DNA of 64,000 nt from Viola odorata (GCA_963691705.1 OY829537.1:18786078-18850077); one strand, 5' to 3'; shown: positions 34,901 through 46,565, counted from the first letter of the stretch. Numbers and translations: made by a program. The notes: generated by a model from the letters alone, not told the origin.

Positions 34901-35980
34901 ATCTTACAATATTCTGCACTTTGTTCCTTTTCTTGTCTTCCTATTCTATTTGGTAATTATACATCATCATCATGGCAATTATACATCATCATTCTGCAAA
35001 TCAGTTAACAAGCTTTCCAGGTAGTTTAAGAGTTTCAATTTCCAGCACATACAACTTTGTGAAGCCTTTCAAATCAGTACCTAATTTCATGATAAATGCA
35101 TTCATATCGTAGAGTAAAAGCCAAAGATGTGTAGCACATGGATGCATCACACTTGGAAGTATACAAGTATGTTTACTGCTTGAAAATTAAAATCTGAATC
35201 TCATTACTGTCTTTCCTCCTTCAGTATAAACAGTTTCTACTTTCCTCCATCAGTAAAAACAAATCCAGTCCTACCACTAAACAAATCCAATCCTTTTTTC
35301 CAACTCCATTCCTTTTTATTACCAGCAACAAAAAAGAAAAGAGATAAAATTCAAACATTAATATTATTTTGAAATTTGATCCAATAATTAAATTGAAGAA
35401 AAGAGAAAAGGAAATCAAATAAACGTAAAAATAGCAAATAAAAACGGAAGACACAACAAACAATCAATTCTTGTCATCAACCTTTTTTTATTTTAATTGA
35501 GAGATTTGGATAATACAATACAATAGAGCAGAGAGGTAGCAGCAGGAGGGAGAGAGGAGAAGCTATGTCGGGAGGAGGAGAAGCTGCCGTTTGCGGTGGC
35601 CGTGGCTGTCGCTTGAAGTGGAGGACGAGGAGGGAGGAGGGTGGCTGCTCGGGTTTGGAGGCAAGGAGGGAGAGAGGAGAAATGTCGGGAGCTAGCTTCA
35701 TCATCGTCGCTAGAGGTAGAGGACGATGAGGGAGGGGAGCGGCTGCTTGTGAGGGTTTGGAGGCAAGGAGGTAAGGAGGAAATGTCGGGAGGATGATGAA
35801 ATAAAGCTAGGGTTTGGTTTGGCCATTTTATTAATGGCAATTCTGTAAATATGACAAAGTGCCACATCATTCGGGCTCACAAATCAGGCTGTTCATTCAG
35901 CCTAATTAGCATTACTCATTAAGTAAATAACAGAAATGCTAAAATCAATTAAAAATGGCGTCAAAATTCGGGTATCAACA

Positions 35981-35985
35981 CACCC
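35981..35985 (+). other. Ogre target-site duplication, right copy (CACCC)
   Basis: Matches 14569-14573. Directly after it, CTA (35986-35988) completes the terminus of the outer hAT-type MITE, followed by that MITE's own duplication AGAGTAAT. Confidence 0.9.
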
Positions 35986-36334
35986 CTAAGAGTAATAAAC
36001 TTATTTTTAAAAGAAAACAGTTATCAAAAACTTATAAATTAGAAATAAATATTTTTAAGCTGAAAAAAATTCACCATACGCCCATATACGAAACTCTGCC
36101 GCTGTAAGAACATATCCAAATCCAACCATCCAAACTCCGTGAAACTTAAACGGGTCAGGTTTGGGATGTATAAGACACATCCACATTCCCGATCCATATT
36201 GCTACTCTTTACTCATTATATATTGTTCATCTTTTCGATTGAGTTTAATTTCTTTGTTACAAGCTGCTATAGTGGGTGTGGAATTTTACCAGAGCCTAGT
36301 GTTTCTTCATCTCCCTGATTTACCAAAATGTATA

Positions 36335-36911
36335 TTTAAAGGCCATTTAGAAATTGGGTTTAGTTTATTAAAATTAATAAAGATAAAATTTAATTGTACA
36401 AATTGAAATTAGGAGTGTGATTCAAAGATATGCGTTTCGTTTGTGAACGCAAGCCAGCGGCCTCTGCCGTAAGTTGTCAATGTCAATATAATTGGACCAT
36501 ACACGTGTTTTTCCTTTTCTTTTCCTGTTTTTTTCTTTCCTTCTGGGAAAGAATATTTCATGAGCACGTTGACTCATTCTGTCGACTGTAAAAAGAGAAT
36601 TGAACTCTTCTAATTTTTTTTAAATATGACTAGTCGTTACAGTCGACAGAATGTTACAGTCGACAGAATGAGTCAACGTGCTCATGAAATATTCTTTCCC
36701 AGAACGAAAGAAAAAAACAGGAAAAGAAAAGGAAAAAACACGTGTATGGTCCAATTATATTGACATTGACAACTTACGGCAGAGGCCACTGGCTTGCGTT
36801 CCCAAACGAAACGCATATCTTTGAATCACACTCCTAATTTCAATTTGTACAATTAAATTTTATCTTTATTAATTTTAATAAACTACACCCAATTTCTAAC
36901 TGGCCTTTAAA
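36335..36911. repeat. Long inverted duplication (hairpin), arms about 256 bp
   Basis: The left arm 36335-36590 (TTTAAAGGCC ... GTCGACTGTA) is repeated in reverse complement at 36655-36911 with only a handful of differences seen. The loop is about 64 bp. It includes an extra copy of a 17 bp segment (TACAGTCGACAGAATGT) at 36638-36654. The arms have no open frame. A transcript would fold into a long, nearly perfect double-stranded hairpin. No target-site duplication was found at the outer ends. Confidence 0.9.
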
Positions 36912-37750
36912 ACTCATTTGATTTCTCTTTAAGAGATTTTAAATTTTGCTGATGTGGAAATTTAAAAAATTACTTAAAAAATGCGTTTTAATTAAAAAAT
37001 TATGTGAGAAAATGAAGTATATTTTTTCATTCCACATCATTTTTTTAATTTTTTTTTTAATGTCAGCAAAAGCCAAGGTCTTTTTACAAAAAGTCAAACA
37101 GGTTTATATACAATTTTAAAATTTAAGTATGGTTTGACAAAATTAACAAACGTAAGATTCAAATTGAATAAATTAGCAATAAAAAGTATAATTTAAATAT
37201 TATATACAAACACAAAGTTGGTTTTATAATTTTTTTTGATATATATTAATAAGGGATTGATTGGATCCTTCAAACCAATATCGCAACCACTAACTAGAAA
37301 CTTACTTTGCGATTTTTTTTGATCGAATTGCTTTTAAGAATGCAACCACTTAACTAATAATAAATAATTATTTTCGGTCTGTCTTGACTAGTTGGATTGA
37401 ATCGTTATAATCATCTATCAAATTCAAGTCAAAACATATCAGAAACAACACTCAAAGTTAGAACTACGAACCCGAAAATACTATTTACTGTTTTGAAGGT
37501 ATTAAATGTTGGTAGATAATTAAATGATAATAATAATAAGAGAAAAGGAAGAATCCAAAATTCTACGTTAATTAAAATAAAAAATGTTGGTGATTTTAAT
37601 AAGGAAACATGGTTAGTACTTGGGATAATTTTTATTTAAAAAGATACTCATAAAATGAATTGAATTTATAATTTATCTCGTAAAAATAATATACACGTGG
37701 TACAATTTCAAGCGAGATAACTTTAAACTTTATCTATATTTTTCTTAAGA
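36912..37750. other. AT-rich intergenic DNA
   Basis: No gene, RNA or mobile element recognised. The sequence is AT-rich with many A and T runs. A small imperfect inverted repeat at 36980-37060 (AAAAATTACTTAAAAAATG... with its T-rich counterpart) is the only structure noticed. Confidence 0.4.
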
Positions 37751-39668
37751 GTGCGTTTGGTTGGCGGAATCAGGGAGGAAAGTGACTCGGGAATCTGAGA
37801 TTCCAAATTTTATTGCGCTTGGTTGCGACAAGAAATCACTCTCTCCCAGAATCCAACTTTCCTTGACCGCTTTGACTCTCCCAAAAATGGAGGAAAGTGA
37901 TTCCTTGACTAAGGGGTGGGGAGAGTGATTCTCCTCTATGGTAACGTTTGGTTGGCGGAATCAGGGAGGAAAGTAACTCGGGAATCTGAGATTCCAAGTT
38001 TTATTGCGTTTGGTTGCGACAAGGAATCACTCTCCCCCGGAATCCAACTTTCCTTGACTGCCTTGACTTTCCCAAAAATGGGGGAAAGTGATTCCTTGGC
38101 TAGGGGGTGAGGAGATTGATTCCCCCGGGAAAGTAATTTTTTTTGTTAAACGACATATTTATCCAAAACTAATTATAAAAAATTAACCTAATAAAGCATC
38201 TTCTTCCTTCTCTATTTTCTAAAACTTCGCCAAATTATATTAATTACATAAAAATTATAATAAACACATAAAAATTATATTAATTACATAAAAATTAAAA
38301 TAATTACATCAAAATTATAATAATCACATAACAAATACATAGTAATGATGTAAATAATAATATGTAGAAGAAAATACGGTTAGAAACAGGAATAAATCAT
38401 CCAAGAAATCTTTATCCTAGATTTGTCTATTGTTGCAATTATGTTTTTTTTGCATTGCTAGAACAATATGTGTCATACTTTGCTATAATTTTCAAAGACT
38501 CTAATACGAAGGTTATATCATTTGTCATGCTCTTTAACTTGCAAAAAAACATAATCATAAAACAAATTCATTTGATATTTTAATTATTGAAAGATAGATA
38601 ATTAAATAGAGAGAAAGTCTAATGTGTTTAGAGGAAACTGTGTAACACAATATATATATAAAAGAATAATTAGACACCTAACAAGAGAACAAAAAATACC
38701 TAACAAAAGGATAAAACAGTCTTTTTTTTATACTTTCCTTGAGGATTCCCAAGTACAAAACAAACACAATAATGTTACTTTCCCGGGAATCTTAAATCTC
38801 AACCAAACACAAAAAATTGACATTCCCCTCAATCACTCTCCCAGGTATCACTCTCCCGGGAGAGTGATTCCAAGGGGGAAAGTAGCATTCCGTGAACCAA
38901 ACGCTACCTATAGGTAAAGTTAATTTTTTTGTTAAATGACATATTTGTTCAAAACTAATTATAAAAAATAACCCAATAAAGCGTCTTTTTCTTTCTCTAT
39001 TTTCTAAAACTTCACCAAATTATATTAATTACATAAAAATATATTAATTACACAAAAATTATAATTAATTACATAAAAATTATAATAAATACGTAAAAAT
39101 TATAATAATCACATCAAAATTATATAGTAATGATGTAAATAATAATAGGTAGAAGAAAATACAGTTAAGAACAAGAACAAATCATCCAAGAAATTTCAAT
39201 CCTAGACTTGTCTATTATTGCAGTTATATTTTTTTGCATTGCTAGAACAATATGTGTTATATTTTGCTATAATTTTCAAGGATTCTAATACGAAGGTTAT
39301 GTCATTTGTCATGTTCTTTAACTTGAAAAAATCATAGTCATAAAGCAAACTCATTTGATATTTTGATTGTTGAAAAATAGACAATTAAATAAAGAGAAAG
39401 TCTAACGTGTTTACAGGAATCTGTATAGCACAGTATATATAGAAAAAAATAATTAGACACCTAATAAGATAACAAAAATATAAATATATAAAAAGATAAA
39501 GTAGTCATTTTTCTTACTTTCTTTGAAGATTCCCTACAAAACAAACCTAATAATATTACTTTTTTGAATTTTAAATTCCAACCAAACATAAAAAATTAAC
39601 ATTTTCTTCAATTACTTTTCTAAATATCACTCTCGTAGGGGAGAAAATAACAACCAAACTCTACCTAA
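37751..39668. mobile_element. MITE-like tandem cluster with GTTTGGTTGGCGG termini
   Basis: A left end GTGCGTTTGGTTGGCGGAAT (37751) is repeated at 37940 as GGTAACGTTTGGTTGGCGG. A full unit runs from 37940 to 38908, ending AACCAAACGCTACC (inverted terminus), with TAT on both sides. A second, more diverged interior copy follows (about 38923-39668, ending CAACCAAACTCTACC). The interiors share the AGTAATGATGTAAATAATAAT and GCATTGCTAGAACAATATGTGT blocks. The termini recall PIF/Harbinger (Tourist) elements. No transposase is seen. Confidence 0.65.
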
Positions 39669-41161
39669 ATTTGTGTGTGTACACGAAAGAAGTCAGATGT
39701 AGTAGTGGTAGTATTTTAACGTGGACTGGAGGCGTGATTCACGCGGGCACAATAATGATTTGATGCTCAGTTGGACTCGTTGCGTTTACTTTCTTTTTGA
39801 CTAGTTGTCCGGTTGTTACATACGCCCATACCCATCAATAACTTGGTTTGGTGAGTTGGTTATCAATCACGTTCCCATTCACCATTTCCGTTTGGTTTGA
39901 CATCTCAAAATTATATATATATAAATTACATACAAATTTAACATTCAATACATTTATAGTACATTTTTTAATATTAGTATGAAATATATCGATCAAATCA
40001 ACTGGTATTTGACCAGTATGGATCAAAATAGAAACCGAAATAGTATAACATATTTTCTATCTCGTTTTTTCTATTCGGATGGGACTACAGGTCATACCGG
40101 CTGGTATGATATGAGATTGATACTTGACACCAACACTAATTTTTTTTGGCAAATTTGCTCATGGTAAACTATCGATAGAGTTTAAATTCGAGTTCGAATT
40201 CGAATATCTGTTCTACCTATAAAAAAACCATTTTAAAAATGGGGTGTGAAATTTATATTTTCTTTTCTTTTCTTTTCTTTTTTCTCTTTCTTTTTGAAAA
40301 TTCCATTGGCCATGAGGAAATAATTGATAATGAATTAAAATGTCGATATGACTTTATGAGTCTCGTTTATATTATTTGAAACTGAAATTCTAAAGTATTT
40401 AAAATTTCAACTAACTTGGAATATTGTTTTTGATTCACGAAGTCTTAATCGCCACAGTTTCAATGAAAACGTGCGCAAATAAATATTTTAAGTAAAAGTA
40501 ATTTATGTTCAATTACATTCTTAAAATACATATATATATGGCTTGGATCAAACAACAGTTTTCTATTTTATTTTTTAAATAAAAATAAAAATGCAAGGGG
40601 TGTTCATGGTGGTTTTCATCATTTTTGTCACAATTTGGGCATTAATGTTTCTTCTATTCTTTGTTTCCTGTCTGTTTAACCTACAAAATAAAAGGGAGAG
40701 CATGGAGGTAGATTTAATACCAGTGGCGGTGCTGCTATTGGCGCCAGAGGCGTAGGTATGGGTATGGCCGCCACCAATGTTGACATTAAAACTGGCAATT
40801 ACGATTACAGAAGAGCAGGCGGTGGATTTGATTTTGGTGGGGGGAGGAGGTTTCAATGGTGGCGGTGGTGACTTATGTATACACGGATGGAAAGTGAAAA
40901 AAAGAAGGAAAAAAAGAGAAGAAAGTGAGAAGATCAGTATGAGAGAGGAAGTAAAGATATCAATTAATTAATATGGTGTTAATTAGATGGATAGAGAAAT
41001 AATTTAAACTATCATATTTATCCCCGTGTATTTTAATAAAATTAATATAAATTAAAAGTAATTTGTGTCCAATAAAAATAGACACAATGCTAACCTGTCC
41101 ATAAAACTATATATATATAATATGTTTACGTGTTTGGTCGAACAAAATAATTGTTAAATTA
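39669..41161. other. AT-rich intergenic DNA with one small hydrophobic ORF
   Basis: No established gene. The only candidate is a 54-codon plus-strand ORF at 40591-40755, listed separately. A C/T microsatellite (TTTTC)n lies at about 40260-40285. The rest is AT-rich without recognised repeats. Confidence 0.4.
40591..40755 (+). CDS. Small hydrophobic ORF, doubtful
   Basis: 54 codons from ATG at 40591 to TAG at 40753. Residues 4-31 are strongly hydrophobic (VFMVVFIIFVTIWALMFLLF), a plausible membrane segment or signal anchor. After about residue 40 a different frame on the same strand is glycine-rich (GGRFNTSGGAA, then GGGFDFGGG) up to about 40870. That would fit a broken gene with a signal segment and a glycine-rich tail. 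I do not recognise a family, and chance is a real alternative. Confidence 0.25.
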   Translation: MQGVFMVVFIIFVTIWALMFLLFFVSCLFNLQNKRESMEVDLIPVAVLLLAPEA

Positions 41162-41163
41162 TA

Positions 41164-41399
41164 CTCCCTCCGGTCTTGATTAATTGTCCACTGTCATTAT
41201 TCCTGCCGCCTTGTAAAACGGACGGAATAATAACTATATGACCTCGAAAAAGTCCGAAATTTTTACACAACGTATATTAATCCTTCACGTACGTTGAAAA
41301 AAAAATTCGAAATTTTTCGAGATCATATAGTTACTATTCCGGCCGTTTTGAAATACGTACTGGAATAGTAAAATGACAATTAATCGAGACCGGAGGGAG
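41164..41399. mobile_element. Stowaway MITE, 236 bp
   Basis: The ends are CTCCCTCCGGTCTTGATTAA and its near-exact complement TTAATCGAGACCGGAGGGAG, with TA on both sides (41162-41163, 41400-41401). The arms remain complementary far inward (TATATGACCTCGAAAAA / TTTTTCGAGATCATATA). No coding capacity. Stowaway MITEs are moved by mariner-like transposases such as the one at 60879-62390; the CTCCCTCCGGTC terminus is shared with that element's 5' end. Confidence 0.92.
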
Positions 41400-41401
41400 T
41401 A

Positions 41402-43300
41402 ACTCTTATGTCTATAATAATTTTTAATTAAGATTTTTATAATTATTTTTTCTAACTTCACCTCACATTTGTCAAATTGTTTCAATTAGACTAATTTTTT
41501 ATTAAAATAGAAAAAAATGAATAACTAAAATGTAAAATAGTTTTCTAACCAAAAAGTTTCTTTTTTCACTCTGTAGAAATTTTATTAGGTACACCCATAG
41601 AATGGTGTGCATGTGCTTCGCATATAGTTTCACTTTCAAAAAGTTATGCATATACTAAGAAATTTTTTTATGGGTAAATTATATAAAAAATACCATAATT
41701 TATAAGATATTTCACTTAATCCCTAGTTTAAAAGCTTATAATATTAACTCTATAATTTAAAAGTTTACAATATTTTTACGTAATTTATATTTTTTTATTG
41801 AGTTTTGAGGTACATGAAAATTCAGTGATATTGACGTAAGAAAATTTTTGCTATGAAAGAAAAACATCAAATGCACCGACTTGAAAAATGATGATTTTTG
41901 TATGTGTTAAGAATTTACACATATCGTAAATCTTTTTAGTATGAGTAATTTTTTAGAAACTAAATTATACTTGGAGCACCGTGCGCATCATGCTTCTAGA
42001 GTATCTAATAAAATCTCCTTTTTAGACGTTTTTTCACATCTCTTTCTTCTAAGCATAAGACTACTTTCGTCCAACTTTCTAAAACGAATAGTTATCCCAA
42101 TATGATTTTTTATATTCCTCGAACACTACTCAAGGTGGACAATATCACAACCGATTTTAGGATAATCATCAAATTTAACCCATAGAAATTTCCAATATAT
42201 TGCTCTCTTCTTCTTTTTTGGATTGTTAGATTTGTTAAGTTGACCGTGTTAAATAATTAGAATATAAATAGTTCTGTCACCGTGCGATGTAAAAATAAAT
42301 AAAAAATGTGAAACTTCATATAATTAAAATATAATATTAGCATCATAAGAAAAACCTTATTTTTTTACAATTTTTTTATTATCTTAATATATATATGCAA
42401 TATAATTAAAACTTGGAGTTATAATAATCAAACAGACTAAAAAATTAATAATTAGAAGATATCATAATATAATAGAAATTCTTAAGTTTTTGTATTATTT
42501 TTATATATTAAATTTGTAAGTATTGTCAATTTTTGTTAGTATATATTTGTAATATAATCTTAATTAAAAATTAATAAATTACTATAATAGTGAGATTAAA
42601 TTACTAATAAGATTTAACTGCAATATGAATAAACTTGGTTAATGAAAACCCCTAGATTGTTATCCATTAATCACTAATACACTATGTATTATTTTAATAA
42701 TATATTTAGTTTTATTTATTAATTACTTAAAGTGAATAATTTTTTTATTAGTAGTTATTTTATTTTATTGGTATAAATAATTTAAAATTATAAATATGAT
42801 AATAAATAGAATAAAGATTGAATATTGATAAAAGTAACATATTATAATTCAATTGTATTAATTAATTGGTTGATTAAATTAACCTATTAATAAGTTTTTT
42901 ATTGTAATTATTAATTTCAAATAACACGTTGTCTAATATAAAGTTCATTTTATTTACATAAGAACGGTAGGTTTTGGTAGAACTTTTTAGAAACAAGACA
43001 AGATTAAATCCTATTCATTTTAATCATTACGAGGCTATGGTTCAATCCCTAAAGCTTGCTGGTTCTTGGTTGTGTGGCAGACCAGCAAAACGGAGATGCC
43101 TGGGTCCACTAACCATTGGACAATTGCTAATTGCTATTCAACTTTTGCTGCTGCACATAAGCCATAAAACCTTGGAACTGAAAGCAACTTGCACTCCTAA
43201 ACAAAATGGTTAATAATCCAAAAGTTTAAATTCATTAAAACTCAATCTAATTCTTAAAAAAGTTTGTTCTTATATTACAATTTCCTTACTATGAATACAG
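41402..43300. other. AT-rich intergenic DNA
   Basis: Very AT-rich with no recognised element. 42970-43215 is less AT-rich and has an open frame on the plus strand, but no domain or splice pattern I recognise. Confidence 0.4.
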
Positions 43301-43990
43301 GACCGGATTAAATGTCGTTCTCAACATCCAACGCTGGAAAAAACAACGATGCCCCTGCCTGCCCTTGTTGTCGACGACCACGGCTTCGGCTTGGTTCCAC
43401 GGTCACATCATTCTCTGTTGGTCTCGTTTGAAAATCAAATTGGGGGGAGGGGGGATGGCAAATTTTTGCAGTGGCTGGAATTGAAATTAATTTTTGCAGA
43501 TTGGGTATTTGATTTTGAAGATTGGGTATTTAATTTTGTAGGGAGGTTTAATTGATTTTGTAGTGGCTGGAATTGAAATTGATTTTTGCAAATTGGGTAT
43601 TTGATTTTGCAGATTGGGTATTTTGATTTTGGCAGTTTGGTTCGGCGAGACCAGTTTGAAGGAGAGGGTGGAGTTCGGTGAGAGTTGCGGCGGTGATGGT
43701 GAGCCGTGAGCGGTTGTGGTTTAGGTGATTTTGGGTTTGTGCGAGGAGAGACGGAGGAAGAAGGTGAACAGTAAAAAGTTGTACCAAATTAATTATAATG
43801 GCACAATGGTAAATTAGAGTTATTTATTTATTTATTCTGTTCGAGCTAATCGGGACGAGAAATCTTACTCAAAACTGATAAAAACTCGAACGGAAAATAC
43901 CGAAATGTGAAATAAAATAGAATAAAAGAAATGATACGAAATAAAAATATAAAAATGTAAAGTAGACGAAAATGTTCAATTTATGGTTGG
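43301..43990 (-). mobile_element. Decayed Ogre-type LTR fragment
   Basis: 43850-43960 (CTCGAACGGAAAATACC and following A-rich runs, after AACTGATAAAAACTCGAACG) resembles 1050-1140 of the left relic and 16130-16200 of the full Ogre LTR. 43480-43640 has the GATTTTGCAGATTGGGTATTT phrases in tandem, comparable to the G/T-rich part of the left relic (300-800). No boundaries or duplication were found. Confidence 0.4.
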
Positions 43991-45067
43991 AGAAAACTCA
44001 TTTGAAACTCATTAAAAATTTGGAAATTTGGACATTTTTAATGTTCTGATTGTGAAGAGCTTGCCACCCCAGCCGATGCCATGCGTGGCCTAGTACAATA
44101 AGCCATGGTTATTCAGAAATTACCCTTGGATGAAAGGGGTATTGTGGTAAAAAATTGCCTCATTTTATGTAAACCAATCATTTCCTTAAGCCACGTGCAA
44201 ACACCCAGAACGACGTTTATTTGAGTCCGGAGGAAGTATTAAATTAGGCATAAACCACAAAGTCAAATCAAAGGACGATCTTCTCCGATAATTAGAAAAT
44301 AATTTTGACCAATGACGATTCATTTAGCTAGATAGCCCACACAAACACTGTAATATTTATATTTAATTTATAAATAAATAGGTTTATTTATTGTAACATC
44401 TATGTATACGAAAATGAAGTTTTTGAATATTAGATGAAAATTTTCTATACACACTTTTTTTAAGGAATTGCCAATATTACGTATAATTTGGTTTTAAATC
44501 ACGGTATTAAGTAACGAAACAGAAATCGTAAAATAACAAAAATTGTAGAAAATAACGACATAATATAACGAAAGCGCTCATCACATTTACAATTGACTTG
44601 TAAATGCTAGAAAATGTCCACTCGTCAAAATATCATTAATATCGTTTATAAAAATAAATAAAAAATTCTACAAACTTTTCAATCCATTCACATTACCATT
44701 TATTTGTACTTTACTTACTAATTAAAAATAACAATTGAATTAAAACTTAAAATGAAATATGGTAGACTTGAATCACTTAACCTCACTAGTTTATTTTACC
44801 AGCACACATTAGTTAAGTTATACCCTTATAAATATCCTGAACTATATTAGACTTATTGCACCTTTTCCGACTCAATGTAAACTTTAAAAAGAGAAATAAA
44901 AGACAATATTCATATAGATTCATAGATATTGGTGATTTTTTTATTAGGTCATAGTCTAAATGTTTATAACGTGAAATGATAAGGGTGTCAAAACGGATCT
45001 TACCGGTACCCAACCCATTTAAGATGGATTTGGGTCATAACTTTTGACCCGTCAATTAAGCGAATCG
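43991..45067. other. AT-rich intergenic DNA
   Basis: No gene recognised. 44990-45072 (AAGGGTGTCAAAACGGATCTTACC) and 47260-47335 (ending TTTTAACAACCCTA) look like a pair of loosely inverted ends of another hAT-type MITE into which the solo LTR may have inserted. The duplication could not be confirmed. Confidence 0.35.
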
Positions 45068-45072
45068 GGTTG

Positions 45073-46560
45073 TGACATGATGCATTTTGTGTGTATTTTC
45101 CCTTCCTTTCCTATCCCTTTTTAGATCTTGATGCTACTAATTTGCCCTTGTTTCCTTTGTATTTGCAGATCTTGGCTTTTGAAAAGGAAATAACGAAAAG
45201 ATGCATTATTCGCTGAAATTCAGACGGATTTGATCAGCTTGCCCTAGCAGCTATGTGCTCGTGACGACAGTGCAGTCCAACGCTGGAGAGGAAAAATCAG
45301 AAATATGCGTTTATCAGAGGATTTTGGACGGATTTGATCAGCTAGGCCTTGCAGCTGCACGCACGCGGCAGCGAAGGAAAGTAGCACGGAAAAGGAAAAT
45401 CTCTGAATAAAGAAAATCAAAGGATCCGCCCCATTACTCCAGATTTTTCCCGTTTTGGCAAGAAGATAGTTTGGGATTGACTCCAACTAAATCTAGGATT
45501 TTCTTTTTAGAATTTTCTATTTTTAGAATTTCCTTCTTTGTAATTTCCCCTACGAGACTTTTTAGATTTAGGGTTTTCATTATCATCTTTTGAAGAGGCT
45601 CTCTTCTGCCCTTTTCCCCTCTTCTTCTTCTTCTCTTCTTAGTTTGTAATAAACTGGAGCTTTTGCTCCGGCCGGTAATATTCAGGAGTTTTCTTATTCT
45701 CTTCTTCCTTTATGCAATTTAATTATTTTATTTATTTTACTTTTAATATGAGTAGCTAAATCTCTTGTTCTTGGTAGGAATCATTAAAGGTTGCTTAGGA
45801 AAGTCGTGAGGTCTAATTGAAGTTTAATATACCGTTGGTTTATATTTATTTACTTAACAAATTCTTGTCAATTCTGCTAGGATTGTTACAAGCCTGATCA
45901 ACTAGTAGCTAGGCCTAGACGATTAAAGTCATCTCTATGGTAATAACTAACGTGAGGCTGTAGGGTAAAATAGACAACCAGATCAGAGTCATCAGGTCGT
46001 TGGTCCAATATGACTGAGTTAAGTAAGTAATTAGGGTAGAGCCTCGAACGCACTGAGTGTCTCGCCCTAGGTGTATCTTTCTTCAGCTTCATGGGCCTTT
46101 GAGTATTGCCCCCATAAACGTACCTTGGGGGACGGCAAAGCGTCAAGACTACTCCATAAACGTACCTTGGGATAGTTTCTCGTACAAAAAAAAGCAGGGG
46201 ACCTAAACGCACCTGGTCCCCATAGCACATCTATCAGCTAGGGGTAGAAGATCACTGCACTAATGACCGGCTGACCGTAAATGCAACCGGAGATAGATTC
46301 CTACTGGGAACTCCTCTCTCTATTGATTTCTTATTTGTTTTATTACTGTCTGTCATTACTTTCCTAGTTTACATTAGATTAATCAACAACTTTCAAACCC
46401 CCCATTTGTTACTGTTTTGGTCTATTTGCCCTAGTCATACACTGAAGCGAGCGTCTACCCCTAGTCCTTGTGGATCGACCCTGTTGTCACTGTATACAAT
46501 TTATTGTGTATTTGTTAGCAGGTTTTTAATATTATATTTGACGGCTTCGATAACCGGTCA
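45073..46560 (+). mobile_element. Solo LTR, 1,488 bp, with 5 bp target-site duplication GGTTG
   Basis: TG at 45073 and CA at 46560, flanked by GGTTG at 45068-45072 and 46561-46565. There is no internal region or second LTR, so the copy is a solo LTR left by recombination. The 5' part is homologous to 3461-4130. The 3' end (TTGACGGCTTCGATAACCGGTCA) resembles the end of the solo LTR at 59249-60606. The lineage of the parent element is not known; a Ty3-gypsy origin is likely. Strand is assigned by that alignment only. Confidence 0.85.
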
Positions 46561-46565
46561 GGTTG

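Larger units (their letters stand above)
33835..35917. mobile_element. Non-autonomous Mutator-like element with about 300 bp inverted ends
   Basis: It is flanked by the perfect 9 bp duplication ATTAAGTAA (33826-33834 and 35918-35926), the Mutator hallmark. Both ends begin GAGTAATGCTAATTAGGCTG and stay nearly identical inward for about 300 bp, except that the left arm has a tandem copy of a roughly 40 bp block (TCATATTTACAGAATTGCCA...). No transposase is encoded. The interior has a possible last exon (34404-34505), a T/C-rich degenerate array (34640-34900) and AT-rich sequence. It inserted into the Ogre 5' LTR, so it is younger than the Ogre. Confidence 0.9.
14574..35980 (-). mobile_element. 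Ogre/Tat Ty3-gypsy retrotransposon, complete, about 21.4 kb, minus strand
   Basis: Read right to left: 5' LTR (35980-32009, containing a 2.1 kb Mutator-like insertion), primer site, an extra ORF1 before gag, gag, protease, a short intron, reverse transcriptase/RNase H, integrase, a 4.5 kb 3' untranslated region with minisatellites, polypurine tract and 3' LTR (16502-14574). TSD CACCC on both sides; LTRs start TG and end CA. Large size, ORF1 upstream of gag, an intron between protease and reverse transcriptase, and a repeat-rich 3' region together define the Ogre/Tat lineage. All coding parts have stops or frameshifts, so it cannot move on its own. Confidence 0.93.
32009..35980 (-). repeat. 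Ogre 5' LTR, interrupted by a Mutator-like element
   Basis: TG at 32009 and CA at 35980. Removing the insertion and one copy of its 9 bp duplication leaves 1,880 bp, which matches the 3' LTR closely. It contains the minus-strand TATA box at 32949-32957. The insertion is near the upstream end of the LTR (start of U3), leaving the TATA box in place. Confidence 0.92.
12500..35988. mobile_element. hAT-type MITE split by nested insertions (arms 12500-13649 and 14558-14573 plus 35986-35988)
   Basis: The left end is TAGGGGTGCACAAAAATCG at 12500. The right end, once the insertions are skipped, is CGGTCCGTATACACCCCTA, giving inverted ends TAGGGGTG. The 8 bp flanks are GGAGTAAT (12492-12499) and AGAGTAAT (35989-35996), 7 of 8 matching, as expected for hAT-type transposition. 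The interior has repeated ACCGAACTGG/CCGGTTC phrases and no coding sequence. A 26-27 bp inverted repeat (CTAAACCAAAACTAAATTTT) lies at 12668-12738. Without insertions it would be about 1.2 kb. Confidence 0.75.

Noticed and set aside
42974..43213. 79-codon open frame in a less AT-rich patch
   Set aside because: No domain, no splice signals and no conserved pattern recognised; kept only as a remark.
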